From Prochlorococcus sp. AG-436-C05 (GTDB taxonomy: Bacteria > Cyanobacteriota > Cyanobacteriia > PCC-6307 > Cyanobiaceae), in NCBI GenBank assembly GCA_003209795.1, contig QCPB01000003.1, positions 25,013 to 89,012 on the forward strand: 64,000 nucleotides of DNA, read 5' to 3'. Shown here one piece after another: positions 26,465 to 36,725 of this stretch; the first letter of the stretch is position 1; each line of letters opens with the position of its first letter. A program made the position numbers and the translations under genes. Below the pieces are notes generated by a model, which was not told the origin of the DNA, did no database searches, and worked only from the letters and a program-made list of their open reading frames with translations.

Positions 26465-28056
26465 AAAACTTTTAGCTCCAAATCTTTTAATTCTTTAACC
26501 ACATTGCGACATAACTCTAAGTTCCATTTTTCAAGAAGAAGATCATGGTTTTTATGCAAAGGTTCAAGTTCAATTGCAATAATATTGTTTTTTAATTTAA
26601 TTTTTACTGATGATATTAAGTTTTCTGGTCTTTGATCAAGAGATGCAGCCAATCTTAAAATCAAGGACATATCAAGTACTAAAGTTTTATCTTCTTTGGA
26701 AATTATATTTTGCCAAGAATCATGTCTTTTCTTTGGCAAAGTCTTTCTATGATATCTAGCAATGGAAGCAATAATATTGGTTTCAGCTTGTGAATATCCT
26801 AATAAATCACAATTTTTGATTAGGTACCAAGAGTGTTTATGGTACGAACTTATATTTACATATTTTCCACAATTATAGAGATTACAAGCTGCCCAAAGAA
26901 GTTCTTTGGCTTTGGTATCCGTATAGTTGTGAAAAATATCTTTAGTTTGATCATAAATTTGAAAAGCAATATTGATCACTTTATTAACTCTTTCCTTATC
27001 AACTCCAAACTTGTTTGCCTGATGAACTATGGTAGTTTTCCTAATATTACTTTGAATATTAAATTCGTTTTTTATTATCCCTTTTCGAAGCATCCAATCA
27101 ACTACTAAGCCCTCCCTTAATGCCCTCTCACTAATAGTCAATTCATTAAAATTTAACATCTCCATTGACGTATTTAATATTAATGCTCCTGGAATAATTA
27201 TTTCTGCTCTTCTTTCGCTCAATGATGGTATTTTGCCTATTTCAGAAATTGGCATTTTAATTAATTTTTCCAATAAAATAGTCAAACTTTCTTTTTTAAA
27301 TTTATAACCATGCATCTTTTGTTTTGGTTGTCCTAGATAATTTACAATCAAATTACCTAATGACGTTGCTGTACCACTTGTTGCAATCAGAGAAACAGGC
27401 TTATCATCTTTTAATCTCCTTTTAATTTTTCTAACCGCTGGTTCTAGAGAACCTTGAATAAAAGTCCTTAAAAAATTAGCTCTATCTATGTTTATTGTTT
27501 CACTATTTAGAAAATCATTCTTAAGTTTAACCGCCCCAACTCTTGAACTTGTGAGAGCTATTGCATCATTGTTATCTGCAAGTATTAACTCTGTAGATCC
27601 TCCTCCAATATCAATAATTACATAAGACTCATTTTGAAAAGCCATTCCAGACAATACTCCAAGGTAAATCAATCTGGCTTCTTCAGAACCACTTATCAAT
27701 TCTATTTTTATACCAGTTTCATTTAGTACTCTTTTTAGAAAATCTTGGCCGTTGGGAGCTTCTCTAACAGCACTTGTTGCTGCAGTTACTATTTGATCTA
27801 CACCATTACTTTCGCAATACTCCTTAAATCGCCTCAGAGTAACTAAAACCCTATAAATTGATTCCTCGGTAAGATTTCCTTCTTCGTCTCTTTCTCCAAG
27901 GCGAGTTGTAGATTTATCAGTAAATTTTATTGAAAATGATTTTAAATGTAAATTAATTTCTGCAATCAAAAGGTGTGTAGAGTTAGTTCCAATATCAATT
28001 GCAGCAACTAATATATCTTTTTCTTGAGAATTAATTGATTTGTTTTTCTCTATCAT
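26461..28056 (-). CDS. ppx: Exopolyphosphatase, Ppx/GppA family
   Basis: Ppx removes phosphate from polyphosphate, or pppGpp in GppA-type members. The 531-residue protein has the ASKHA phosphate loops VAAIDIGTNSTHLLIAE (residues 15-31) and YVIIDIGGGSTELILAD (near residue 143), then an HD-type C-terminal domain with YHKHSWYLIKN and SIARYHRKTLP. Which substrate it prefers cannot be decided here. It is convergent with the RodZ-like gene (4-base overlap) and divergent from the UbiA gene, 119 bases away. Confidence 0.9.
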   Translation of the reverse strand: MIEKNKSINSQEKDILVAAIDIGTNSTHLLIAEINLHLKSFSIKFTDKSTTRLGERDEEGNLTEESIYRVLVTLRRFKEYCESNGVDQIVTAATSAVREAPNGQDFLKRVLNETGIKIELISGSEEARLIYLGVLSGMAFQNESYVIIDIGGGSTELILADNNDAIALTSSRVGAVKLKNDFLNSETINIDRANFLRTFIQGSLEPAVRKIKRRLKDDKPVSLIATSGTATSLGNLIVNYLGQPKQKMHGYKFKKESLTILLEKLIKMPISEIGKIPSLSERRAEIIIPGALILNTSMEMLNFNELTISERALREGLVVDWMLRKGIIKNEFNIQSNIRKTTIVHQANKFGVDKERVNKVINIAFQIYDQTKDIFHNYTDTKAKELLWAACNLYNCGKYVNISSYHKHSWYLIKNCDLLGYSQAETNIIASIARYHRKTLPKKRHDSWQNIISKEDKTLVLDMSLILRLAASLDQRPENLISSVKIKLKNNIIAIELEPLHKNHDLLLEKWNLELCRNVVKELKDLELKVF

Positions 28057-28175
28057 TTGTTCTCTAAGAAATATAGATTATAAATCCATTAATTAATATA
28101 CTTAAGATTGATTATTAAATTATAGAATTCTCTAAATCCTAGTAAAATTATTTACAGTTATGAAATATAGATCCT

Positions 28176-29063
28176 GTGCTGATAAAAATCTTGCAAATAA
28201 AATTAAATAGTTTTTTTGAATTATTAAGATGGGATAAGCCTACAGGTAGGCTGATTTTACTTATTCCCGCGGGATGGAGTTTATATCTAACTCCTGGATC
28301 CAATCCAAATATTGAGATATTGTCAAAAATAATCATCGGCGGATTATTAGTTAGTGGTTTAGGCTGCGTGGCTAATGACATTTGGGATAAAAAAATAGAT
28401 CAAAAAGTCATAAGAACTCAAAACAGACCTCTAGCTGCAAATAAACTTGGGCTAAAAACAGCTTATTTAATTCTTTTATTTTTAATTCTATGTAGCTTCT
28501 TTTTAACCTTATCACTTCCAGAAAAAGGGAGAATCCTTTCTATTGCCCTTGCTTTTTTAGCATTGCCAATAATATTAATCTATCCTTCCTCCAAACGATG
28601 GTTTAAATATCCTCAATTAATCTTGTCAATTTGCTGGGGTTTTGCAGTTTTAATTCCTTGGGCTGCTAATCAAGGCAACATAAATAGCCTTGTTTTATTG
28701 TGTTGCTGGTTCGCCACAATTTTCTGGACATTTGGTTTTGATACGGTCTATGCTCTTGCTGATAAAAAATATGATCTTGAAATTGGTTTAAATAGTTCTG
28801 CTATTAATCTAAAAAACAATACGAAAATAACTATACAAATTTGTTATTTCTTAACTTCTGCTTTTCTTGCAATATGTGGTTTTCTTACTCAAGTAAATTT
28901 TATTTTTTGGCCAATTCTACTAATGACAGCATTCTTAATGCAAAAAGATATTCTAAAAGTATTTCCTGAAAATAAGCAATCCATTAAAAACATTGGGAAT
29001 CATTTCAGAAACCAATCAATTTATGGAGGGGTAATTTTATTAGGAATTATCATCGCATCATAA
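28176..29063 (+). CDS. 4-hydroxybenzoate polyprenyltransferase, UbiA family (plastoquinone pathway)
   Basis: A UbiA-type prenyltransferase with about eight membrane segments over 295 residues. The first Asp motif is NDIWDKKIDQ near residue 68, followed by RTQNRPLAA. The second is DTVYALADKKYD near residue 190. In cyanobacteria the enzyme joins 4-hydroxybenzoate to solanesyl diphosphate for plastoquinone; that role is inferred from family. The start given by the track is GTG 28176. It is followed 10 bases later by the LD-carboxypeptidase gene, probably one operon. The paralogue chlG is at 54849. Confidence 0.85.
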   Translation: MLIKILQIKLNSFFELLRWDKPTGRLILLIPAGWSLYLTPGSNPNIEILSKIIIGGLLVSGLGCVANDIWDKKIDQKVIRTQNRPLAANKLGLKTAYLILLFLILCSFFLTLSLPEKGRILSIALAFLALPIILIYPSSKRWFKYPQLILSICWGFAVLIPWAANQGNINSLVLLCCWFATIFWTFGFDTVYALADKKYDLEIGLNSSAINLKNNTKITIQICYFLTSAFLAICGFLTQVNFIFWPILLMTAFLMQKDILKVFPENKQSIKNIGNHFRNQSIYGGVILLGIIIAS

Positions 29064-29073
29064 ATTCTTAATC

Positions 29074-29946
29074 ATGTTAGTTAAATTAAAGAAAGGAGAT
29101 CGAATAGATGTTTTAGCTCCCAGCTCATTTATTGATAACAAAGATGATTTTAAAAAAGGCTTAGAAATTTTAAAAAAATGGGGTTTAGAGATTAATCAAC
29201 ATAATTCTTTATCAAGAAGATTTGGCTATTTTGCGGGAGATGATCGGACAAGGTTTGAAGCACTTGAGAAAGCTCAAAATAGCAAACTTATCATTTTTGC
29301 AAAAGGAGGTTGGGGGTCAGCGAGACTTCTAGAAAAAGATCCATCTTGGAAAAATGGGTTAATGCTTGGATTCTCTGATACATGTTCTTTATTACTTTCC
29401 AAATATTCTCAAGGATTTTTTGGTTCTATTCATGGTCCTATGGTTACAAGTCTTTCCAAAGAACCAGAATGGAGTCTTAAAAGGTTAAGAAATTTACTTT
29501 TTGAAGGGTATATTGAGGAAATAGAGGGGATCCCTTTAAAAGAAGGAAAAGCGCGAGGAGAAATAATTGTCTGTAATCTAACTATTGCAACTTTTTTAAT
29601 TGGTACTGATCACTTCCCAGATGTGAGAGGGAAAATAATAATATTTGAGGATATCAATGAAGATATTTATAAAATTGATCGAATGTTGACTTATTTAAGA
29701 ATGACCAAAATATTTTCTGAAATTGGAGGAATTGGATTCGGGAGTTTTTCTTCTGATATTGGCACTAACGAATGGAAAGATTTATTAAAAACCCTTGTAA
29801 TGGAAAGACTGAAAGAATTTGATTTTCCTATCCTTTTTGACCTCCCTATTGGACATATATCTGGGAATGCATGCATTCCTCTAGGATATCAAGCAACCCT
29901 AAATGGTGATGATGACATTCTTAGTATTCATATTCCTTATGTATAA
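29074..29946 (+). CDS. LD-carboxypeptidase (muramoyltetrapeptide carboxypeptidase, S66 family)
   Basis: S66 peptidases remove the terminal D-residue from tetrapeptides in peptidoglycan recycling. The 290-residue protein has the start [13 protein letters not shown] and the nucleophile region [13 protein letters not shown], where Ser lies in GxSD, and [16 protein letters not shown] carries the catalytic Glu. The catalytic His is probably in the C-terminal [12 protein letters not shown]. It probably shares a transcript with the UbiA gene. Its end overlaps ispD by 10 bases on the opposite strand. Confidence 0.85.
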   Translation: MLVKLKKGDRIDVLAPSSFIDNKDDFKKGLEILKKWGLEINQHNSLSRRFGYFAGDDRTRFEALEKAQNSKLIIFAKGGWGSARLLEKDPSWKNGLMLGFSDTCSLLLSKYSQGFFGSIHGPMVTSLSKEPEWSLKRLRNLLFEGYIEEIEGIPLKEGKARGEIIVCNLTIATFLIGTDHFPDVRGKIIIFEDINEDIYKIDRMLTYLRMTKIFSEIGGIGFGSFSSDIGTNEWKDLLKTLVMERLKEFDFPILFDLPIGHISGNACIPLGYQATLNGDDDILSIHIPYV

Positions 29947-30614
29947 GAATCTTTTAAGAACAATTTTGCAATTTTTAGATCTATTGGGGAGGTAACCTTT
30001 ATATTTGAATAATTTCCTTCAATAATTTTCACTTTCCAATTCAGCATCTCAAATAATGATGCATCATCTGTCACGATAAAATTCTTGTCAATTGCAATTT
30101 TATGCGCTTTTTTAAGACTATCAACTAAAAAACCCTGAGGAGTTTGTGCTGCCCACAAATATTGCCTATTAGGTGTGTCTTTAATAAAACCTTCACTATC
30201 AACAATCTTTATCGTATCTGTAACTTTAGTAGCTACAATAACAGCTTCATTTTCTTCTAATTCTGCGGCACATTTGTTAATTAATTCTGGATTAATTAAA
30301 CATCTAGCACCATCATGAATTAAAACTTTTTCAGCATCTTTTGGAAGTGAATTTAAACCATTAAAAACCGATTCTTGCCTAGTCTCTCCACCATTGATCC
30401 ATTTAACTTTATTTGAAAAATCCTTTAGTGAATTTAATAACAATTCTTTATCTTTTGGTTGACCTATTATTCCTACCCAGGTTATTGAACTTGCAGAGAA
30501 TATAGATTTAAGAGTCCAATAAATTAGAGACTCTCCTTCCAATTCTATTAATAATTTATTTTTCCCAGCTTTCATTCTGCTACCACTACCTGCAGCGGGT
30601 ATTAACAAGTGCAC
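29937..30614 (-). CDS. ispD: 2-C-methyl-D-erythritol 4-phosphate cytidylyltransferase
   Basis: IspD makes CDP-methylerythritol in the non-mevalonate isoprenoid pathway that feeds carotenoids, phytol and quinones. The 225-residue protein begins [21 protein letters not shown], with the Gly-rich CTP loop and basic residues, has [14 protein letters not shown] near residue 100 and [19 protein letters not shown] near the C-terminus, all typical. Length is normal. It is convergent with the LD-carboxypeptidase and divergent from fabG. Confidence 0.95.
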   Translation of the reverse strand: MHLLIPAAGSGSRMKAGKNKLLIELEGESLIYWTLKSIFSASSITWVGIIGQPKDKELLLNSLKDFSNKVKWINGGETRQESVFNGLNSLPKDAEKVLIHDGARCLINPELINKCAAELEENEAVIVATKVTDTIKIVDSEGFIKDTPNRQYLWAAQTPQGFLVDSLKKAHKIAIDKNFIVTDDASLFEMLNWKVKIIEGNYSNIKVTSPIDLKIAKLFLKDSYT

Positions 30615-30707
30615 AACAATTTGACTTAATAATTTCTAGATAATTATAAATAAAAGCAATATCTTTGCACAAATAGTACTACGATTTTAAATTATAAAAA
30701 TTTAAAA

Positions 30708-31457
30708 ATGTCGAATACAGAATCTTTATCAGGGAAAGTTGCTTTAATTACAGGAGCTAGCAGAGGAATTGGCAAGGAAATTGCTATGGAACTTAGTAAA
30801 TTAGGCGCAGAAGTTTTTATAAATTATTCCTCCTCTGATGAAAAAGCTGAAGAGGTTGTGAATTCAATAAAAAATAATGGAGGTAAAGCGCATAAATTAA
30901 AATTTGATGTTTCAAAAGAGGATTCAGTTAGCTCAGCTTTTGACACAATTATAAAAATCAATGGATCAATTGATATTCTTGTTAATAATGCTGGGATAAC
31001 GAGAGATGGTCTTTTGATGAGAATGAAATCAGAACAATGGGACGAAGTACTTAATACAAATTTAAAGGGAGTTTTTCTTTGTACAAAATATGCTTCTAAA
31101 TTCATGATGAAAAAAAGAAGCGGTAATATTGTAAATATTTCATCTGTTGTTGGAATAATTGGAAATCCTGGACAAGCAAATTATTCTGCAGCGAAAGCTG
31201 GTGTTATTGGGTTTACAAAAACTTGCGCTAAAGAATTTGCTTCTAGAGGTATTAACGTTAATGCAATAGCTCCTGGTTTCATAGAAACAGAAATGACTGA
31301 AAAACTTAATACTGAAGAGATTGTAAAAGCCATACCATTAAAAAGACTAGGAAGTTGTTCTCAAATTGCTAACTTAGTATCATTCTTAGTATCAAGTAAT
31401 TCTGGAAGTTATATAACAGGGCAAACAATCAGTATTGATGGTGGAATGAGTATTTAA
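30708..31457 (+). CDS. fabG: 3-oxoacyl-[acyl-carrier-protein] reductase
   Basis: FabG reduces 3-oxoacyl-ACP in fatty-acid synthesis with NADPH. The 249-residue SDR has ALITGASRGIGKEIA, VNNAGITRDGLLMRM, NISSVVGIIGNPGQANYSAAKAG (catalytic Ser, Tyr and Lys) and the C-terminal YITGQTISIDGGM, all closely FabG-like. The 94-base gap to ispD contains its promoter. Its TAA directly abuts the stop of the small gene on the other strand at 31458. Confidence 0.95.
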   Translation: MSNTESLSGKVALITGASRGIGKEIAMELSKLGAEVFINYSSSDEKAEEVVNSIKNNGGKAHKLKFDVSKEDSVSSAFDTIIKINGSIDILVNNAGITRDGLLMRMKSEQWDEVLNTNLKGVFLCTKYASKFMMKKRSGNIVNISSVVGIIGNPGQANYSAAKAGVIGFTKTCAKEFASRGINVNAIAPGFIETEMTEKLNTEEIVKAIPLKRLGSCSQIANLVSFLVSSNSGSYITGQTISIDGGMSI

Positions 31458-31637
31458 TTATGCACGTTCGTAAGGCTGACCCAACTCATCTCTTAATCTT
31501 CTAATCTTTTGTAATAGTTTTAGTCTTCGGCCTCTAGCTGTTAATGTTAAAAAAAGTCTTAACGGGAAGTATATAAGTGTCATTGCAACTGCAAGAATTG
31601 CGGTAAGGGTAAAAATAAGATTACTTGTCTCGTCCAT
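31458..31637 (-). CDS. Small membrane protein of 59 residues
   Basis: Not in the track. From ATG 31637 a 59-residue protein is encoded with its stop at 31458-31460, adjoining the fabG stop. It has one hydrophobic helix (LIFTLTAILAVAMTLIYFPL) followed by a strongly basic segment (ARGRRLKLLQKIRRLRDELG), a layout of small cyanobacterial membrane proteins with a cytoplasmic basic tail. The clear composition and the tail-to-tail stop spacing argue for a real gene. No named family is known to me. Confidence 0.65.
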   Translation of the reverse strand: MDETSNLIFTLTAILAVAMTLIYFPLRLFLTLTARGRRLKLLQKIRRLRDELGQPYERA

Positions 31638-31770
31638 AACTTAAATATACTGTCATTTTGTTAAATTTGTATGTCTCTTTAAAAAGAAATTCGGCTTTCC
31701 CCACTTAATTAAGTATCCTTTAAAAATAATTCTATGGGAGATTAGAATAACAGTAAAAGTTTCGGTAAAA

Positions 31771-33492
31771 ATGGCAAAACAATTAAGCTTTTCGAATGAA
31801 TCAAGAGAAGCGCTTGAAAAAGGTGTAAACACCGTAGCGAATGCAGTAAAGGTTACTATTGGCCCTAAGGCAAAAAACGTTGTAATAGAAAGAAAATTCG
31901 GTTCACCAGATATAGTTAGAGATGGATCTACAGTTGCGAAAGAAATTGAGATTGAGAACCCTATTTCAAATTTGGGAGCAAAATTAATTGAACAAGTAGC
32001 TTCTAAGACAAAAGAAAGTGCAGGAGATGGAACAACAACAGCAACTATTTTGACCCAAAAGATGGTTCAGGAAGGATTAAAAAATATCGCCTCTGGAGCC
32101 AGTCCTATAGAGTTAAAAAAAGGAATGGAAGCAGGATTACAAATTGTTTTAGAAAAACTAAGCTCAAAGAGTATTTCAATTAGTGGTGCTGATATACAAA
32201 AAGTTGCGACAGTAAGTGCTGGAGGAGATGAAGAGATAGGATCTATAATTGCAAAGGGAATGGATATCGTAACTTCTGATGGGGTTATAACTGTTGAAGA
32301 ATCTCAATCACTAGATACAGAATTAGACATAACTGAAGGGATGTCTTTTGATAGAGGTTATAGCTCTCCTTATTTTGTAACAGACCAAGAGAGACAAATT
32401 TGTGAACTTGAAAATCCTAAAATATTAATAACTGACCAGAAAATTTCAACATTAGCTAATTTAGTTCCTATTCTCGAAGAAATTCAGAAATCAAACTCAC
32501 CATTTCTAATCCTTGCTGAAGATATTGAAGGAGAAGCTTTAACAGCACTTGTATTGAATAAAAACAGTGGGGTCTTAAATGTGGCTTCCGTTAGAGCCCC
32601 ATTATTTGGTGAAAGAAGAAAAGCTGCGCTTGAAGATATTGCTATCCTTACTGGAGCTAAATTAATTAGTGAAGATAAATCGATGGCCTTAGACAAGGTA
32701 TCTATTAATGATCTAGGGAAAGCAAAAAAGATAACCATCACGAAAGACAAAACTACTATTGTTGCTTTTGAGGACACTAAAAAATTAGTTAAAGCGCGAG
32801 TAGAGAAATTAAAGAGGGAAGTAGAAATAACAGAATCAGAATATGATAAGGATAAAATTAATGAAAGGATAGCCAAACTTGCTGGAGGAGTAGCTCTTAT
32901 CAAAGTAGGAGCTGCCACTGAAACAGAGCTGAAATATAAAAAATTAAGAATAGAAGATTCGCTTAATGCTACAAAGGCTGCTATTGAAGAAGGAGTTGTA
33001 TCGGGCGGAGGACAAACTTTAATTGAAATTTCAGATAATATTTCTAATTCAAGTAAAGCCGTATCCGATGATTTTCAAACAGGCATAAATATAATTAAAA
33101 CTGCACTTTTGGAACCTACTAAACAAATTGCAAAAAATGCTGGTTTTAACGGAGATGTAGTTGTAGCTGATATCAAGAGACTTAATAAAGGCTTTAATGC
33201 TAATACTGGGGAATATGAGAATTTAAAAAAGTCAGGAATAATAGACCCCACCAAAGTCATAAGGTTAGCTCTTCAAGATTCAGTATCTATTGCGGCTATG
33301 CTTCTTACAACAGAAGTTGCTATTGCAGACATTCCAGAACCTGAAGCAGAAGCTCCTGGAGGGCCAGGCGGAGACCCAATGGGAGGAATGGGTGGTATGG
33401 GTATGCCAGGAATGGGTGGTATGGGTATGCCAGGAATGGGTGGCATGGGTATGCCAGGAATGGGTGGCATGGGTATGCCAGGAATGATGTAA
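31771..33492 (+). CDS. groEL: Chaperonin GroEL (60 kDa, GGM-tail)
   Basis: ATP-driven protein-folding chamber. The 573-residue protein has [20 protein letters not shown], the ATP-site motif [11 protein letters not shown] near residue 88, and [13 protein letters not shown] in the equatorial domain. The C-terminus is a 4-copy MGGMGMPG repeat, longer than the E. coli GGM tail. No groES lies next to it. In cyanobacteria a second, monocistronic groEL paralogue is common, and this fits that copy. I see no CIRCE element (TTAGCACTC-N9-GAGTGCTAA) in the upstream gap. Confidence 0.93.
   Translation: MAKQLSFSNESREALEKGVNTVANAVKVTIGPKAKNVVIERKFGSPDIVRDGSTVAKEIEIENPISNLGAKLIEQVASKTKESAGDGTTTATILTQKMVQEGLKNIASGASPIELKKGMEAGLQIVLEKLSSKSISISGADIQKVATVSAGGDEEIGSIIAKGMDIVTSDGVITVEESQSLDTELDITEGMSFDRGYSSPYFVTDQERQICELENPKILITDQKISTLANLVPILEEIQKSNSPFLILAEDIEGEALTALVLNKNSGVLNVASVRAPLFGERRKAALEDIAILTGAKLISEDKSMALDKVSINDLGKAKKITITKDKTTIVAFEDTKKLVKARVEKLKREVEITESEYDKDKINERIAKLAGGVALIKVGAATETELKYKKLRIEDSLNATKAAIEEGVVSGGGQTLIEISDNISNSSKAVSDDFQTGINIIKTALLEPTKQIAKNAGFNGDVVVADIKRLNKGFNANTGEYENLKKSGIIDPTKVIRLALQDSVSIAAMLLTTEVAIADIPEPEAEAPGGPGGDPMGGMGGMGMPGMGGMGMPGMGGMGMPGMGGMGMPGMM
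33385..33480 (+). repeat. Four tandem 24-bp repeats encoding the GroEL tail
   Basis: GGAATGGGTGGTATGGGTATG (plus CCA) is repeated four times in frame, each copy coding for GMGGMGMP. Copies three and four differ from one and two only at GGT to GGC. Such near-identical copies suggest recent slippage, so copy number may vary among strains. Confidence 0.9.
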
Positions 33493-33790
33493 AAAGCTAA
33501 CTAGCTTGTTTATTGTTATTAATCCATTTACTAAATAATTAATAAAAGATAGGGGGAATTTCTAAAAAAGAATAATTCTTAAAGTTTCACTATTAATACA
33601 AGTTATCTATAAATTTGATTTGTAGAAATTTTCTTCTTATGCAAATAGAATATTGGATTAGAAACCTTTAAAGAATCACAGCTAAACCTATCAAGTAACT
33701 TAATAAAAATATTCTCTTTAAAAAAATATTTTTTCTAAAGAAGCCTTATTATAAATTTCTTCTAGATCATCTTTTCAAGGCATGATTTTG
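33493..33790. other. 298-base spacer after groEL, no gene found
   Basis: AT-rich DNA between the groEL stop and the convergent ABC permease. AAGCT-AACT-AGCTT at 33494-33507 followed by GTTTATTG could be a weak terminator for groEL. I see no ORF over 12 codons with any plausible motif, no tRNA and no repeat. Confidence 0.5.
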
Positions 33791-34615
33791 TTAATTTAAT
33801 TTTCTATTTAACAAAGGTCTTATAATTATCAAGGAAAGCACTGTTAAATAAAATAAAATTGATATACAACTCTTACAAGTCAATTCCCCGTATGGAGCAT
33901 ATAAAGCAACTAATTCTAAATCAATAGTTTGAGTATAAGCAGTCCTGATAGGTTCAATCGCAAAAGTTAATGGATTGAGAGAAGCTAGCCATCCCAGCCA
34001 ATTTGGCATAAAGGAAATTGGAGCTAAAGCGGTACTAGCAAAAAGAAGAGGTAAATTTATAACAAAGATAAGAGCTATTAATTCAATATGACCTGGCAAA
34101 ATGAATGCTAAACATAGACTTATTGATGTCACAAAAAGTACTAATAATATTAATGTTGTAAATACAATTCCTAAACCATATAAGTTTGGCCATCCATAAC
34201 CCAAAACATATGAAACAATCATTATGACTATACTCTGAACAAAACTTAGGATTGTTATATAAAAGAAAGCCGACAAAACAATAGATAATCTACTAGTTAA
34301 AGGAGCCACAAGTAACCTATTTAGAAATCCGAACTCTCTATCAAACATTAGAGGGAGACCTGAATTTAATGCTCCACTAAAAGCAGTAAAAACAATGAGT
34401 CCTGCACCTAAAAAATTTCCATAAGAATCGACTCCAGGTAAAAACCCTTCTGGAGCTTTAGAAAATAAAGCTCCAAATAAAAATAGCCAAATTATAGGTT
34501 GTAATATTCCCGCTAAAAGAGTTGATGGTCTTCTTTTTAATTGGATAAATAATCTCTTTGTTAAAGCATAAGTTTCTTGATATAAAAAAAACAAATTATA
34601 TTTTTTTAATTCCAT
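33791..34615 (-). CDS. ABC-2 type transporter permease
   Basis: The 274-residue protein has a basic N-terminus, then six predicted membrane segments, with PIIWLFLFGALFSKAP, FDREFGFLNRLLVAPL (a typical ABC-2 cytoplasmic loop) and LNPLTFAIEPIRTAY. This is the DrrB/NodJ class of exporter permeases. The ATPase gene 54 bases upstream on the same strand is its likely partner. In cyanobacteria the pair is often next to ctaA-ctaB, as here, but its substrate is unknown. Confidence 0.85.
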   Translation of the reverse strand: MELKKYNLFFLYQETYALTKRLFIQLKRRPSTLLAGILQPIIWLFLFGALFSKAPEGFLPGVDSYGNFLGAGLIVFTAFSGALNSGLPLMFDREFGFLNRLLVAPLTSRLSIVLSAFFYITILSFVQSIVIMIVSYVLGYGWPNLYGLGIVFTTLILLVLFVTSISLCLAFILPGHIELIALIFVINLPLLFASTALAPISFMPNWLGWLASLNPLTFAIEPIRTAYTQTIDLELVALYAPYGELTCKSCISILFYLTVLSLIIIRPLLNRKLN

Positions 34616-34669
34616 AGTTATCGATAATTAGTAATCATTATAATTAGATCTCAAGAATTTTTATTATTT

Positions 34670-35689
34670 TTATCTCATTGATTGCTTAGATTCTTTTTTA
34701 AGGTCTCTTTTACCTGCCATAGAAATTTCAGCATCTAATAATGTTTTACCAGTGGCCTGAAGATATACATCATCTAAACTTGGCTGACTTTGAGTAAGAG
34801 AAAATATTTCAAACTTTGAAAAGGCTAATTCAACTTTGAGTTTTGATAGTAAATCCTTTTCTTTATCTGCTACAAAATTTATTGAATAACCTTGTGCTTT
34901 ATTAATAATAATCTGACTTATTCCATCTATTGAAGATAATATTTCACATATTTTTTCTGATTCTGCCTGATTACTAAATTCTCTAACTTTCAAAGTTATC
35001 CTATCTCCTCCTAACTTATTTTTAAGTTGAGCAGGAGTTCCTTGTGCTATAACTCTTCCGTGATCAATAATTATTAACCTATCTGCTAATTTATCTATCT
35101 CATCAAGATAGTGACTACTTAAAAGAACAGTCATTCCATCATTTCTCAAATCTTTCAAGAGTTGCCATATTATATTTCTGCTTTCAATATCTAAACCAAC
35201 AGTAGGTTCATCCAATATTAAGACTTTAGGTAAATGTAAAAGCCCAGACGCTAGATCGATTCTTCTTTTCATTCCACCTGAATATGTTCCACATTTCCTA
35301 TCAATCCAATCATTCATGTCTAACTGATTGATTAATGTTTCTATTCTTTCAATTTTGTTGTTTTTTTTAATGTGATATAAATCTGATTGAAAATCTAAAA
35401 GCTCTCGTCCTGTAAGTATTTTATCGAGTGCGACATCCTGAGCTACATAACCAATTAATTCTCTGATTTGCCTTGAATTCGTTATCAAATTTATATTATT
35501 TATAGAAATCTCACCACTATCAGGTTCAATTAAAGTAGCTAGTATTTTTATTAGTGTTGATTTACCTGCGCCATTTGGACCTAGAATTCCAAATAATGTT
35601 CCAGCAGGAATTTCCATTGATAAACCTTTCAAGGCCTGGATATTAGAATATGATTTTGAAAGTTCTTTAACTTTTATATAACTCATCAA
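34670..35689 (-). CDS. ABC transporter ATP-binding protein (DrrA-like)
   Basis: The 339-residue ATPase has Walker A GPNGAGKSTLIKIL, the signature YSGGMKRRIDLASGL, Walker B KVLILDEPTVGLD and the switch His in LLSSHYLDEID. A C-terminal domain of about 100 residues is typical of DrrA-type exporters. It follows ctaB with a 37-base gap and precedes the ABC-2 permease, so ctaA-ctaB-ATPase-permease form one likely leftward operon. A link to heme or oxidase maturation is inferred from this order only. Confidence 0.9.
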   Translation of the reverse strand: MMSYIKVKELSKSYSNIQALKGLSMEIPAGTLFGILGPNGAGKSTLIKILATLIEPDSGEISINNINLITNSRQIRELIGYVAQDVALDKILTGRELLDFQSDLYHIKKNNKIERIETLINQLDMNDWIDRKCGTYSGGMKRRIDLASGLLHLPKVLILDEPTVGLDIESRNIIWQLLKDLRNDGMTVLLSSHYLDEIDKLADRLIIIDHGRVIAQGTPAQLKNKLGGDRITLKVREFSNQAESEKICEILSSIDGISQIIINKAQGYSINFVADKEKDLLSKLKVELAFSKFEIFSLTQSQPSLDDVYLQATGKTLLDAEISMAGKRDLKKESKQSMR

Positions 35690-35726
35690 ACTACCTTTTT
35701 TATTTTAAGAACATTTTACATCCAAT

Positions 35727-36725
35727 TTAATTACTAAGGTTGGATAATAGAGAAAAATATATTTGGAGAGATTGTTGTTCAAATTCCACAGATAGTTGAG
35801 TTCTTGAAATTAATAATAAAAGACAAATACCAAACATATAAAGTATTGACCATCTAAATAAGCCCTTTGCTTCTTTTATATCATCAGGTGATTTTTTCAA
35901 TCTATTTATTAATTGTAGAAGTCTTCCATTAAAAGGTAATAACATAATCCCATATAAAAAACCTCCTTCAGGTAAAGCAAAAACTCCCAAAATACTCATA
36001 AGTACGGTTGCCCATCCATAACGCGAAATTGCTTTAACCGTAAAAACAGATCCTTTAACTGATGGAAGCATAGGAATACCCACAGATGCATAATCATCTT
36101 TCAACAAAATTGCAAGAGCCCAAAAATGAGCTGGGGTCCATAACATTACTAAACCAAACAACCACCAACCACTAAGTCCAACGTGTCCAGTAGCAGCAGA
36201 TGCACCAACTAAAGGGGGGATGGCTCCTGCCACTCCACCGAAAACAATATTTTGAGTTGTCCGAGGTTTCAGAATAATGGTATATAAAATTACGTAGCTA
36301 CATAAGCCAAGAAGTGTCAATCCTGCAGCTAAATAATTCACACCACTTATTAAAAGCATCGAAGCTGCCAAAGTACATGAAACGGCTGCTAAAAAGACAG
36401 TCTTTGATGACAATTTACCTGCTGGCAAAGCTCTTTTACTTGTTCTTGTCATCCTTTTATCTAAATCCATTTCCCATAAACAATTCAGAGCTCCAGCCGC
36501 TGCTGCTGCTAAAGCACCTCCGCCTAAAGTACATATAAGTTTCGGGGAAGATAAAGGCCATTCGTCTGTTAAAGCCATACCACCCAAAGTTGTTGCTAGC
36601 AAAAGAGGGATTAATCTTGGTTTTGCTACTTCTAGCCAAGGTGGTAATGTTAATCTCTTTCTAGAAGGTACTACTTCATCTCTAGTTGAAGATTGATAGT
36701 TCAAGTTTTCTAAGTTACTGTTCAT
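35727..36725 (-). CDS. ctaB: Protoheme IX farnesyltransferase (heme O synthase)
   Basis: CtaB adds a farnesyl group to heme b to make heme o, the first step toward heme a. The 332-residue UbiA-family protein has about nine membrane segments and the motifs [23 protein letters not shown] near residue 82 (NxxxDxxxD) and [16 protein letters not shown] near residue 210. The N-terminus is polar and Ser/Arg-rich. Its start overlaps the end of ctaA by 4 bases, so the two are coupled. Confidence 0.95.
   Translation of the reverse strand: MNSNLENLNYQSSTRDEVVPSRKRLTLPPWLEVAKPRLIPLLLATTLGGMALTDEWPLSSPKLICTLGGGALAAAAAGALNCLWEMDLDKRMTRTSKRALPAGKLSSKTVFLAAVSCTLAASMLLISGVNYLAAGLTLLGLCSYVILYTIILKPRTTQNIVFGGVAGAIPPLVGASAATGHVGLSGWWLFGLVMLWTPAHFWALAILLKDDYASVGIPMLPSVKGSVFTVKAISRYGWATVLMSILGVFALPEGGFLYGIMLLPFNGRLLQLINRLKKSPDDIKEAKGLFRWSILYMFGICLLLLISRTQLSVEFEQQSLQIYFSLLSNLSN

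Noticed and set aside
31638-31770. CIRCE heat-shock element upstream of groEL
   Set aside because: No TTAGCACTC-N9-GAGTGCTAA or close variant is present.
33290-33487. Repeated-sequence ORFs over the groEL tail (both strands)
   Set aside because: They are out-of-frame shadows of the 24-bp repeats; a CRISPR array was also considered and rejected, as there are no spacers and the repeats are coding.
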